Shown here piece after piece: positions 45,135 to 52,655 of a DNA stretch of 64,000 nucleotides; position 1 is the stretch's first letter; the number at the start of each line of letters is the position of its first letter. Under the pieces are notes generated by a model. It searched no databases, had not been told where the DNA came from, and was given only the letters and a program-made list of their open reading frames with translations. The DNA comes from Calothrix brevissima NIES-22 (GTDB lineage Bacteria; Cyanobacteriota; Cyanobacteriia; Cyanobacteriales; Nostocaceae). A program made the position numbers and the translations under genes. Location of the stretch: NCBI RefSeq assembly GCF_002367995.1, contig NZ_AP018207.1, positions 620,001 through 684,000 of the forward strand, read 5' to 3'.

Positions 45135-45524
45135 TTAACCTTCCTTAACTTGCAAGCCCGCCTGAACTAAGTCAAAATTGTCGGGAAAATGGGTATTGCG
45201 ATCGCAATCTGCTTTCTCAAACTTTGCTCTTGTGATATCAGCAGAGCGCAAATTCGCCGAAAATAATAACGCTCCTCGTAAATCAGTATCTTGGAGATTC
45301 GCCTGACTCAGATCGGCAAAGCTTAAGTCAGAACCTCTCAAGTTCGCACCACTCAAGTTAGCTTGGCTCAAGTCAGCATAGCTCAAGTCGGAACCTTTGA
45401 GGTCAGCACCTTGTAAATTAGCATCACTCAATTCTGCCCTACTAAAGCTGCGGTGTCCTAATGCGTAGCCTTCCAAGATACCAGCTACAGTATTAATGGG
45501 TTGTTGCATATTTTTTTCAGTCAT
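45135..45524 (-). CDS. Pentapeptide repeat protein
   Basis: A 129-residue protein. Residues 30-110 consist of about 15 A(D/N)Lxx pentapeptides (for example ADLKGSDLSYADLSQANLSG), forming a right-handed quadrilateral beta-helix. A short helical N-terminus precedes them and a non-repeat tail with CDRNTHFPDNF follows. Such proteins are numerous in cyanobacteria. Roles range from scaffolding to gyrase protection, and none can be assigned here. Confidence 0.9.
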   Translation of the reverse strand: MTEKNMQQPINTVAGILEGYALGHRSFSRAELSDANLQGADLKGSDLSYADLSQANLSGANLRGSDLSFADLSQANLQDTDLRGALLFSANLRSADITRAKFEKADCDRNTHFPDNFDLVQAGLQVKEG

Positions 45525-45964
45525 TTCCTCACGAGTGCCTCAAATTTATTTCCTAGTTTTAAAAATATAGCGAGCGGTACAGTTGCATAAAAAAATCTTA
45601 GGAGGGCTAATACCGTTTCACTTTAAGTTTGATACAAATAATCAGGGCTGTTGACTGTTGAGCGTTGACCGTTGACTGTCAACAGTCCTTACGATGGATT
45701 GTGCAACTTCAAAGCAGAATAGCTTAACTCATTTTATCTTTCGACGAAGATGATATTTTATACAAGATAAAATTATGCATAAAAAACAACCTCGCATAAC
45801 TGCGGGGTTGCTGAATACATTCAAGTTCAGTTTTTGTAAGTAAAGGCCGGAGCTAGGACTTTTTCTAACCTTCTTGTATCTTATCGTACCGTAATAGTTA
45901 TTACCTTAGACCATACAATCAGCCAGTTTGTAATGTGTCCAATAGGGTGGGTGTATTTGCTTAA
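45525..45964. other. Intergenic region with dispersed repeat and terminator
   Basis: It holds a cluster of 7-bp GTTGAC(T/C) units (45652-45690) joined to a 45-bp sequence containing GATGGATTGTGCAAC and AGCAGAATAGCT (45690-45731). The same junction recurs at 52608-52655. A minus-strand terminator lies at 45780-45810. Confidence 0.65.
45780..45810 (-). terminator. Rho-independent terminator, minus strand
   Basis: On the minus strand CAACCCCGCA pairs with TGCGAGGTTG across a 4-base loop and is followed by six T residues. It serves the DUF4112 gene, whose stop lies 155 bp upstream. Confidence 0.8.
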
Positions 45965-46375
45965 CTAGGAAGAAACAGTTGAGCTTTTAATGGGGTAATT
46001 TTCTACAGGTAATGTGGCAATTTCCGGTTCAAGGGCTGTTAAATGTTGTTCTAAAATTTCTAAATTACGAATATTAGATTTATAGAAAGCGTCAAACAAA
46101 TCACCTACCAAAGGCACAGTACCAACAACCGCCTCTAAACCTACATTAAATATCATTTTTGCTAAATCTCGGTGTGGTAGACCAAAGCGTGTGGCTAAAA
46201 ATATGATATAAGCTGAAAACCCTGTACTAATTAAATCACCTGCACCAGGAATCAACCCAATAATCGGGTCTATTCCTATACGAAAACCTATACCAGGAAT
46301 GCGTATAGATGTATCCATCAGGCGACTAAGTTTGCGGATGCGGTTGAGAGTAGCAAGGCGTTTAGCTGCGTCCAT
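45965..46375 (-). CDS. DUF4112 protein
   Basis: A 136-residue protein. The family core is evident: LSRLMDTSIRIPGIGFRIGIDPIIGLIPGAGDL-type sequence, followed by helical hydrophobic segments (STGFSAYIIFLATRFGLP) and GTVPLVGDLFDAFYKSNIRN. Two weak membrane helices are likely. The family is widespread in bacteria and uncharacterised. It is monocistronic with its own terminator downstream. Confidence 0.82.
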   Translation of the reverse strand: MDAAKRLATLNRIRKLSRLMDTSIRIPGIGFRIGIDPIIGLIPGAGDLISTGFSAYIIFLATRFGLPHRDLAKMIFNVGLEAVVGTVPLVGDLFDAFYKSNIRNLEILEQHLTALEPEIATLPVENYPIKSSTVSS

Positions 46376-46511
46376 AATTTCCGAGATTTCTACTACTCTT
46401 AGATTGCCCTAATTGAGTAGTGCTTGTCCTGTATCACGAGAAATAACTGATGAATGTTGACTGTTGACTGTTGACTGTTGACTATTTCAATTGCCAATTC
46501 TCTGTTGTTGG

Positions 46512-47195
46512 CTATTTGTTGCTACTTGTGATTTCGTCGTACTTGGCACGCACAGCTTGTATATCTTGCCACATGAGCCATTTTGGACTATTTACTTCCC
46601 TGGAAGGGTTCCGGAGTAGGTAGGAAGGGTGGAAAATCGGCATACACAAACGCCCTTGCCACTCGATCCACTGTCCGCGAATTTTCGTAATCCCGCGTTT
46701 ATCACCAGTTAAACCTTTAACAGCAGTAGCACCAGTTAACAGAATAATTTTTGGATCTACCAGGCGAATTTGTTCTAATAAATAAGGCAAACAAGCTGTC
46801 ATTTCTTCAGTAGTTGGAACCCGATTCTCTGGTGGGCGGCATTTATTGATGTTACAAATGTATACATCATGCTCTGTACTGAGATGGACAGATGCTAAAA
46901 TTTTCTCTAATAACTGCCCAGATTTGCCGACAAAGGGTAACCCTGTTTCGTCTTCATTTTGACCTGGTGCTTCCCCAACAACCATAATCTGTGCTTTGAG
47001 GTTTCCACGCCCTACGACTGCATGAGTACGATTGTCTCCTAATCCACAACGATGGCACTGATTGCAGTGTTGTGCCAACTCAGTCATGTCAGAGTATGTA
47101 TTAGGAGGTATGGGAATTTTGGCGTCTGTAGGAATTAGGTTTTTTTGGTTAAAGCTGGATTCGTCAAATAGACTGAGTTGGGTTTCGTTGCTCAT
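46512..47195 (-). CDS. Family 4 uracil-DNA glycosylase (4Fe-4S)
   Basis: A 227-residue enzyme that removes uracil from DNA. The N-terminal cluster cysteines are in CNQCHRCGLG, and two more lie in the central part (CNINKC region and ITKIRGQW context). Motif A is GEAPGQNEDETGLPFVGKSG and the leucine-loop motif B is HPSYLLRNPS. I place the start at the ATG at 47195 (MSNETQLSLFD); an ATG 16 codons upstream is also possible. It is annotated in many cyanobacteria as a DNA-polymerase-related protein but is a repair glycosylase. Confidence 0.9.
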   Translation of the reverse strand: MSNETQLSLFDESSFNQKNLIPTDAKIPIPPNTYSDMTELAQHCNQCHRCGLGDNRTHAVVGRGNLKAQIMVVGEAPGQNEDETGLPFVGKSGQLLEKILASVHLSTEHDVYICNINKCRPPENRVPTTEEMTACLPYLLEQIRLVDPKIILLTGATAVKGLTGDKRGITKIRGQWIEWQGRLCMPIFHPSYLLRNPSREVNSPKWLMWQDIQAVRAKYDEITSSNK

Positions 47196-47347
47196 GACAA
47201 TCTGAACTTGGGGGTAAGTAGCACCTGTAAAATTTGCGGGCAATATTTACCAAACCTTTATTGTATCAGTTGTCTGTCTGGAAAATAGGAACTAGGAGCT
47301 AGGGATTAGGGACTAGGGGAGAGAGATTTGAGATTTCTTTGAGAGTT

Positions 47348-47459
47348 ATACCAATTTGAAGAATGATTGCTACAAATGTAGGTTGGGTTGAGGAACGAAA
47401 CCCAACACCTCAAAGCCTTGTATATGTTGGGTTTCACTTCGTTCAACCCAACCTACGCA
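47348..47459. repeat. Dispersed inverted-repeat element (CCCAACCTAC family)
   Basis: GTAGGTTGGGTTGAGGAACG on the left pairs with CGTTCAACCCAACCTACG on the right, forming a long hairpin with GAAACCCAACA and TGTTGGGTTTC inside. It is the inverted and uninterrupted counterpart of the copy at 3344-3456. Confidence 0.85.
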
Positions 47460-47506
47460 TCTAGGGGCTAGGGGAGAGAGATTTGAGATTTTTTTGAGAG
47501 TTAGAA

Positions 47507-48601
47507 TTATTCTGGTTCCATTGTTTGATATTGCATGGCTTTGGCATAATCGCCTAAGGCGTAGCAAGCGAGTTTGAGACTAGCGAGTGCTTGTTCTTGA
47601 CTGCGAATGTCTTTTAGGGCTTTGGCTAAAAATAAACGTTGTTCGTGATAGGCGATCGCTTTGTTATAATCACCCAAAGCCTCACAAGCTACTCCTAAAC
47701 TGCCTAAAGACTGTTCTTCACTGCGCTTGTCTTGAAGTTCTCTGGCTACTTGCAATCGTTCTTCGTAATAAATCATCGCTTTGGCATAATCGCTTAAAGC
47801 ATAGCAAGCATTACCTAGATTTTTCAGGACATGTACAGCACTACGCAGATTTTTCAGAGAACGACATAAGACTACACACTTTTCATAATATGCGATCGCT
47901 TTTGTGTAATCATCTAATGCATACCATGCATTACCTAAATTTTTGAGTACTTGCTCCTCTCCCCAACGATCTTGCAGTTCTTGAACAATTGTTAAACTCT
48001 GTTCTTGGTAATTAATCGCCTGTTCCAAGTTACCCACAGCTTTATACAATAAACCCAGATTATTTAAAGCTGCGACTTGACTGCGCTTGTCTGACTGTTG
48101 TTGAGTAATTTGCAAACTCTCTTCTAAAAACTTAATAGCTTGTTCATAATCATTGAGGTGACGGTAAGCATTTCCTAAATGCGAAAGCACTTGTATCCGC
48201 AAGGATATATCTGATTCTTCTCCCATCAAGGACAAACATTGTTGACAATAGGAAATAGTTTTTTGGTAGTCTCCTACTGTATAAGCTATTAATGCTAATA
48301 AAGACAATACTTGTTCTTGTCTAGCAGAATGTCCCGCAACTTGAAACAGTACAAATGATGCTTCTAAAGTCTTAATTGCTGCGGTTAAATCACCAGCTTT
48401 GTGCTGTTTTACTCCTTGTCGCAGTAGTTGAGATGCTTCTGATAACTGATGGTTACTTTCTTCGTAAAGGGTGATATCTTCTGGTGAAGCTTGGTCAAAA
48501 TCATGGGTAATGGTGTTATGCTGCCTTAATTTTCCGGTTTTTTTGGGAACATTTAAAGGATCTTTTTTCTGAAAGTCAGGATTCCATCCGCCTGTAGACA
48601 T
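47507..48601 (-). CDS. TPR protein
   Basis: A 364-residue protein without signal peptide. After a 55-residue polar N-terminus, about seven 40-residue TPR units follow (for example LSHLGNAYRHLNDYEQAIKFL and LKNLGNAWYALDDYTKAIAYYE). No catalytic domain follows, unlike the two TPR-CHAT proteins of the window. It is probably a cytoplasmic scaffold. The partner is unknown. Confidence 0.85.
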   Translation of the reverse strand: MSTGGWNPDFQKKDPLNVPKKTGKLRQHNTITHDFDQASPEDITLYEESNHQLSEASQLLRQGVKQHKAGDLTAAIKTLEASFVLFQVAGHSARQEQVLSLLALIAYTVGDYQKTISYCQQCLSLMGEESDISLRIQVLSHLGNAYRHLNDYEQAIKFLEESLQITQQQSDKRSQVAALNNLGLLYKAVGNLEQAINYQEQSLTIVQELQDRWGEEQVLKNLGNAWYALDDYTKAIAYYEKCVVLCRSLKNLRSAVHVLKNLGNACYALSDYAKAMIYYEERLQVARELQDKRSEEQSLGSLGVACEALGDYNKAIAYHEQRLFLAKALKDIRSQEQALASLKLACYALGDYAKAMQYQTMEPE

Positions 48602-48727
48602 CGACCAAGTCCTATTAAGTTCGGTGATATGTCTAGTATGCCCAAAATCGTCAGTGAATATTCACGCAGTCTAATTTTCTACGACTTCGCCTGTAAAATT
48701 ACATTTTCACCCCTAAATTGTTGTAAA

Positions 48728-49159
48728 TTAACGAAGTTTTTCTCTCACCTCCATTAAAATTATTCCCAACATATTTTTACCACTACCATCAGCACCACAA
48801 CCCCAGTAAAAATCTATCGGGGAGTTTTCGACAATTTCTTCATTACCTGTAGAAAGTAAAATTTCTCTAATATCTGTATGGGTAGTAAATTTTTGCAATA
48901 CAGCTTTTCGCATCACATCATCTTTAACTTGTTCCCAATCCTTTCTTAGCGGACGGCTGCGTTCGCGCCCCATTTTTGCTGCTTCTTTAGGGCTTTTAAC
49001 TAACCGGATGTGTTCTACATGGTCAGTACCAATAAATTTTTGTGCTTGAAAATAATGCTCGCTAGTCAGCCAATACAAGCCATCTAATTCAAAACCGTGG
49101 CGTGAAAAGTTGGAAAAACAACCATATTTTTCGCCAATAGCGTAAAAATAAATTGTCAT
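48728..49159 (-). CDS. NADAR-family protein (YbiA-like)
   Basis: A 143-residue single-domain protein. The NADAR pattern is present: FYAIGEKYGCFSNFSRHGF, then YWLTSEHYFQAQKF, then KEAAKMGRERSRPLRKDWEQ and the C-terminal FYWGCGADGSGKNMLG. The start at 49159 (MTIYFYA) is preferred over an ATG six codons upstream. NADAR proteins act on N-glycosidic bonds, with reported links to ADP-ribose and riboflavin-related substrates. No toxin or ADP-ribosyltransferase partner is seen beside it. Confidence 0.88.
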   Translation of the reverse strand: MTIYFYAIGEKYGCFSNFSRHGFELDGLYWLTSEHYFQAQKFIGTDHVEHIRLVKSPKEAAKMGRERSRPLRKDWEQVKDDVMRKAVLQKFTTHTDIREILLSTGNEEIVENSPIDFYWGCGADGSGKNMLGIILMEVREKLR

Positions 49160-49177
49160 ATTTTTTAATAGTAGCAA

Positions 49178-49489
49178 GAAACTGCAATGACAGTATTATA
49201 TTTATATTTTAGCTTTTAGCCAATGTTATTAATCAGCTATTAGGAAATTCAAAATAAAAAAATATTCCAATCATTAACTTACCAAATCCGCAACTCTTAG
49301 GGGTGGGGTTACCCCAGTACTACAATTTGGCATAATTTATTTTTTGGAGTTCCCTTAATTGTTGATAACAAGATATTAATAGCTCCTGATATTTGCTCAT
49401 TTAATAACAATAAGTTACGAAATTTAGAGTCAGTTTGACACATTTTTGGCAGAGTGAATAGCCTCAAATCAATAGGATAAAGCTGATTT
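49178..49489. other. Intergenic region
   Basis: A 312-bp gap with the short repeat AATTTATTTTTTGGAGTTCC near 49335 (inverse of the motif near 5669). A frame at 49309-49620 is open, but it overlaps the next gene and looks non-coding. Confidence 0.5.
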
Positions 49490-49840
49490 TTACGTTCTTT
49501 GTTCGCTTCCAGCCAATTCTTTTGGTTCGTAGTGACGACATCCCTGACAAGGCCCATCGGGATTGACAGCGCAACGGATATAGCCGGATCTAGCATTGAA
49601 TTTGCAGCTGATGTCACCAACTAAGTAACCCACTCCTTCTAGATAATAGCGTTCCCCAGAAAGGCTGCCGCCAGTATCGCCTTCAATAGACCTGATATTT
49701 TGTCTAACCCGCATCCCTGAGACATTCATGGCTGCTTGTCTCATTCTTAAACGTGTCCGCAAATGAGTTTTGCGGATTACCCACAGGGAAAACAGGGAAG
49801 GTAAGAAACCAATGGCGATTACCAAAAGAGTCCTGAACAT
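49490..49840 (-). CDS. DUF6464-like membrane-anchored protein
   Basis: A 116-residue protein with one N-terminal membrane helix (about residues 3-22), a basic region (RKTHLRTRLRMRQAAM) and a C-terminal part with three cysteines in CKFNARSGYIRCAVNP and two more in GPCQGCRHYEP. The cysteine pattern is like that of the cyanobacterial DUF6464 family as I recall it. It could bind metal. The function is unknown. Confidence 0.6.
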   Translation of the reverse strand: MFRTLLVIAIGFLPSLFSLWVIRKTHLRTRLRMRQAAMNVSGMRVRQNIRSIEGDTGGSLSGERYYLEGVGYLVGDISCKFNARSGYIRCAVNPDGPCQGCRHYEPKELAGSEQRT

Positions 49841-50059
49841 TTTTTCCTTGACTGTTTGATTTGCTGATTTATTACCCCTGATATTGCACTAGGATTGTTT
49901 TTCTAAGTGCAGCTATTAGGTAGTTTCGCCTTTGTGCTTTGACAGTAAATTTGCCAACTACAAAGGCTCGTGGTGTTAGAGACTTTAAACAAGAATTATC
50001 TATTACCACTGTAAAACAGCATAACTTTTACAGTTTATCGGTTGGGCGATAGTTATGAT

Positions 50060-50120
50060 TTCGGATCTTTAAGATTTTTGACATACTCACCGACTATCGC
50101 GGTGCGGTGATTCTTGACGC
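50060..50120 (-). ncRNA. Right end of IS605-type element, candidate omega-RNA 3' end
   Basis: On the minus strand, just past the tnpB stop, CACCG and CGGTG form a stem (AATCACCGCACCGCGATAGT then CGGTGAGTATGTC). IS200/IS605 right ends and the guide scaffold of TnpB omega-RNA sit at exactly this place. The transcript is inferred, not seen. Confidence 0.4.
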
Positions 50121-50798
50121 TTCACCGGACTGTGCTGGCGAACCAGTCTTACCTGTCCTCTGCGTCCGTTTAGGGTCGTGCCGATGCCCCATGCCGACCA
50201 TTTTTATATTTTGGGATGCGTTCTCATCTCTGTCGTGCTGAGTGTTGCAGTTTAAACACAACACTGAGCGAACAGACAAATCAATCTTACCCCATCGATA
50301 CCCACAGCAAGAACAAGTTTGGCTTGTAGGTTCCCACCTGCTAATTACTCTGAAATCCCGGTTAAACTTTTCGCTCTTTACTTCGCACAATACCCGAAAT
50401 TCTCTCCATCCCTGCAAGCTAATTACTCGTGCTAACCTGCGGTTTTTAACCATCCCTGACACATTTAAATCCTCCAAAATAATAGCTTGGTTTTCACTGA
50501 CTACTTTGGTTGATAGTTTGTGTAAGAAGTCTTTACGGGTATCTGCAATTTGGTTGTGTTGCTTGGCGATTCTTAAACGAGTAATTTCAAGACGACTAGA
50601 ACCTTTTTGTTGCCTTGCTAGCTTGCGTTGTAGTTTACGGATTTTGCGGTCTTTCTTTGAGTAATCGGGACTTATTACTTTCTCCCCATTGCTCATAACC
50701 GCAAAAGTTTTCAGACCTAAATCAATACCAATGCTTTGGTTTTTGGCTGACGCTCGTACCTCGCTACCGCTGGCGCTAACAGATTTAATAGGATCTAT
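50094..50798 (-). pseudogene. TnpB (IS605 OrfB) fragment, 5'-truncated
   Basis: The minus-strand frame opens after an in-frame TAG at 50799-50801 and runs 234 codons to 50094. It contains RuvC-I (SIGIDLGLKTFAV with its aspartate), the helical insert (DRKIRKLQRKLARQQKGSSR), RuvC-II (AIILEDLN with its glutamate), the zinc ribbon (TCSCCG and CLNC) and RuvC-III (HDRDENASQNI). All three catalytic acids survive, but the N-terminal roughly 160-180 residues that bind RNA and DNA are missing. The first ATG in frame (50696) lies after RuvC-I, so no functional nuclease is expected. A small RHH gene is divergent to it. Confidence 0.85.
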
Positions 50799-50825
50799 CT
50801 ATACAACGAATGAAATCTGCTATTA

Positions 50826-50848
50826 TTGTATATCATAACGATATACAA
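50826..50848. promoter_or_regulatory. Palindromic operator-like site between RHH gene and tnpB remnant
   Basis: TTGTATATC (50826-50834) and GATATACAA (50840-50848) form a perfect 9-bp inverted repeat with 5-bp spacing, 4 bp before the RHH start codon. Small ribbon-helix-helix proteins normally bind such sites and repress their own promoter. Confidence 0.65.
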
Positions 50849-50852
50849 ATCA

Positions 50853-50993
50853 ATGAATAAAAGTGTGTTTTTTAGGCTAACAGAGGAAGAGTTGGCGCAT
50901 CTTGAAGAATACTGCCAATCGACTAAAAGAACAAAATCCGACGTACTTAGAGAATTGGTTCGGAAGTTAAAAATTAATAAAAAGCCGTCCTAG
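50853..50993 (+). CDS. Ribbon-helix-helix (CopG-like) protein, 46 residues
   Basis: A short ORF starting MNKSVFFRLTEEELAHLEEY. A strand (SVFFRL) is followed by two helices (TEEELAHLEEYCQ and KSDVLRELVRKLK) separated by a turn, the ribbon-helix-helix layout of CopG/Arc-type DNA-binding dimers. It is divergent from the tnpB remnant, with a perfect palindrome in between. Its stop codon lies in the loop of the 50982-51006 hairpin that marks the element end. It probably came with the transposable element as its regulator. Confidence 0.75.
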   Translation: MNKSVFFRLTEEELAHLEEYCQSTKRTKSDVLRELVRKLKINKKPS

Positions 50994-51006
50994 AAGGACG
51001 GGGCTT
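50982..51006. repeat. Hairpin at the left end of the IS605-type element
   Basis: AAGCCGTCCT pairs with AGGAC and GGCTT, leaving a GG bulge and an AGA loop. Subterminal imperfect hairpins of this kind are recognised by TnpA in IS200/IS605 elements. It may also terminate the RHH transcript. Confidence 0.65.
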
Positions 51007-51049
51007 GTATCCCATTCTTTTGGTCAATGGTCAGTGGTCAGTGGTAATG

Positions 51050-51478
51050 TTAGTGCGATCGCTCTTCTTTAATTTTGCTATGCTGACGTAGTTGCTGTGC
51101 TAGCTGTGCTGCTTGTCTTTCGGCTTTAAAGATATCTACTTTTTGCATTGTCAAGATAAATGACTGATCTTGCTTCTGGATTACCCAAGGAACGCTAACT
51201 GGTAAATACTCGCAAATGCTTTTGTATGGCTTACCTTTTTCTTGGAGTTTGCTAGCGGTTGTCTTGAACTCTAAAATCATTGCTTCTAACTGTGCAGCCA
51301 TTTGATTGATGCGTTGTGCTTGCACGAGTAAAGCATCCGTCTCATTATCTTGATTATCCTCTGGCAATTGCAATGGCGCGATCGCTCTTGTGGCTAATGC
51401 AGTTGATATAGTTTTTGTCTGTAACAGTGCAATTTCATGCGAATAAGCTTTGATGTTGTTGTCTGCGTAAGGTTTCAT
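51050..51478 (-). CDS. Hypothetical protein, helical
   Basis: A 142-residue protein from the ATG at 51478 (MKPYADNNIKAYS); the frame is open to an ATG at 51535. It is mostly helical, with a coiled-coil-like segment (QRINQMAAQLEAMILEFKTTASKLQ), a central IKSICEYLPVSVPWV-like segment, and a Q/A-rich charged end (RQAAQLAQQLRQHSKIKEE). It has no membrane helix and I do not recognise a family. It lies next to the IS605 remnant. Confidence 0.55.
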   Translation of the reverse strand: MKPYADNNIKAYSHEIALLQTKTISTALATRAIAPLQLPEDNQDNETDALLVQAQRINQMAAQLEAMILEFKTTASKLQEKGKPYKSICEYLPVSVPWVIQKQDQSFILTMQKVDIFKAERQAAQLAQQLRQHSKIKEERSH

Positions 51479-51815
51479 GGTGTTGCTGATGATGGGTAAC
51501 TGGCGTTGAAGGTATTTTAACAGTATTTGGTACAAATGTACTAAAATATAGGTACGGATTCTGTGATGGCTTTTGAGAACACAGAGGGAAATCTGATTTC
51601 CAGGATTAATAATGTAATAAATTTTACCTAACTATATTTAGGGGACAACTAAGTTTAGGAGCAGGTAAGGTATGAGGAATTACTAATTACAGGTAGTTTT
51701 AGGAGAAATTGCTCTAGGGAAAAAATTTAGTTAAATTTCTATACTGAGATTAATAAAAATATTAACGAATCATTCGCAGCTAGTTGTACCAGAAACAACA
51801 ATTAATTTTGAATGA
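51479..51815. other. Intergenic region
   Basis: A/T-rich and without visible repeats. It probably contains the promoter of the hypothetical gene at 51050. No RNA gene is recognised. Confidence 0.4.
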
Positions 51816-52361
51816 TTAATCGCGAATTATTTGATAATTTCTGCGCCATTTCTCTAAACTTTCAATCGTGACTGATTTAGTGACTACATTGACACCATTA
51901 CCCCGCCAATCCACTTCTGGATCTGTAGTAAATACGCCACATTCTAATTGCTCATTTCTAATGTGCCAATATTCACTAAATCGGCTTTTTAAAGTAATAA
52001 CTTGTTCAAAAACTTTATTTCTATGCTTGTTCCTGCGTTTTCTTTCTGTGGCTCCTGTTGCTTCTGTATCAATAAATTTGGTTTCAATCAAAAGGATATT
52101 ACCCCGATTTGTGAGGTAAACGAAATCACATTTACCCAAGTCTGTATAATCTGCGATTGGCGATTTTTCAAATAGCAGTAATTCAGTACATGAAGGAAAT
52201 AAGGTTTTGATATTTAAAAATAAATAGGCTTGCAATAGCAGTTCCTTGTCATAGGGAAAAACAATCACTCCTTCAAAAAATTTTTTGATATCCTCATACG
52301 TTTGGGGTTGAACTCTTTTACAATATGAGACAAATTTATGTAGATCATTGACGATCATCAA
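51816..52361 (-). CDS. PD-(D/E)XK-like nuclease-fold protein
   Basis: A 181-residue protein. The region LGKCDFVYLTNRGNILLIETKFID holds D79, E93 and K95 in the spacing and beta-hairpin setting of a PD-(D/E)XK nuclease core. A helical part precedes it and a basic stretch (ATERKRRNKHRNKVFEQV) follows, which could touch DNA. The C-terminal part has VFTTDPEVDW. The identification rests on the motif alone. It stands alone, without a restriction or CRISPR partner. Confidence 0.55.
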   Translation of the reverse strand: MMIVNDLHKFVSYCKRVQPQTYEDIKKFFEGVIVFPYDKELLLQAYLFLNIKTLFPSCTELLLFEKSPIADYTDLGKCDFVYLTNRGNILLIETKFIDTEATGATERKRRNKHRNKVFEQVITLKSRFSEYWHIRNEQLECGVFTTDPEVDWRGNGVNVVTKSVTIESLEKWRRNYQIIRD

Positions 52362-52548
52362 ATCCTAGCTCCTTCCCCTGACTATTGCCTAAATGGCATA
52401 GCATCAAAAGATACCACTTAATTAGGGAAGTATCATCCGCATAAGTAACGAAAAAACACACTACAGAGGCTTTTGTCTCCGGCTATATACTGTTGACGTT
52501 GTAGTAAATGTTATGTCAAGCTCGTTCAGCAAATATAAGTAATGACAA

Positions 52549-52655
52549 GTCAACGGTCAACGGTCAACAGTCAACAGTCAACGGTCAACAGTCAACAGTC
52601 AACAGTCAACAGTCCTGACAATGGATTGTGCAATTTAACAGCAGAATAGCTGATC
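52549..52655. repeat. 7-bp tandem repeat plus 45-bp dispersed sequence
   Basis: Nine units of GTCAACG/GTCAACA (52549-52611) run into GATTGTGCAATTT and AGCAGAATAGCT. The same junction in the same order exists at 45652-45731. It ends exactly at the stop codon of dnaE-C. Confidence 0.85.

Noticed and set aside
49309..49620. 103-codon minus-strand frame overlapping the DUF6464-like gene
   Set aside because: It is a shadow frame of that gene plus intergenic repeat sequence.
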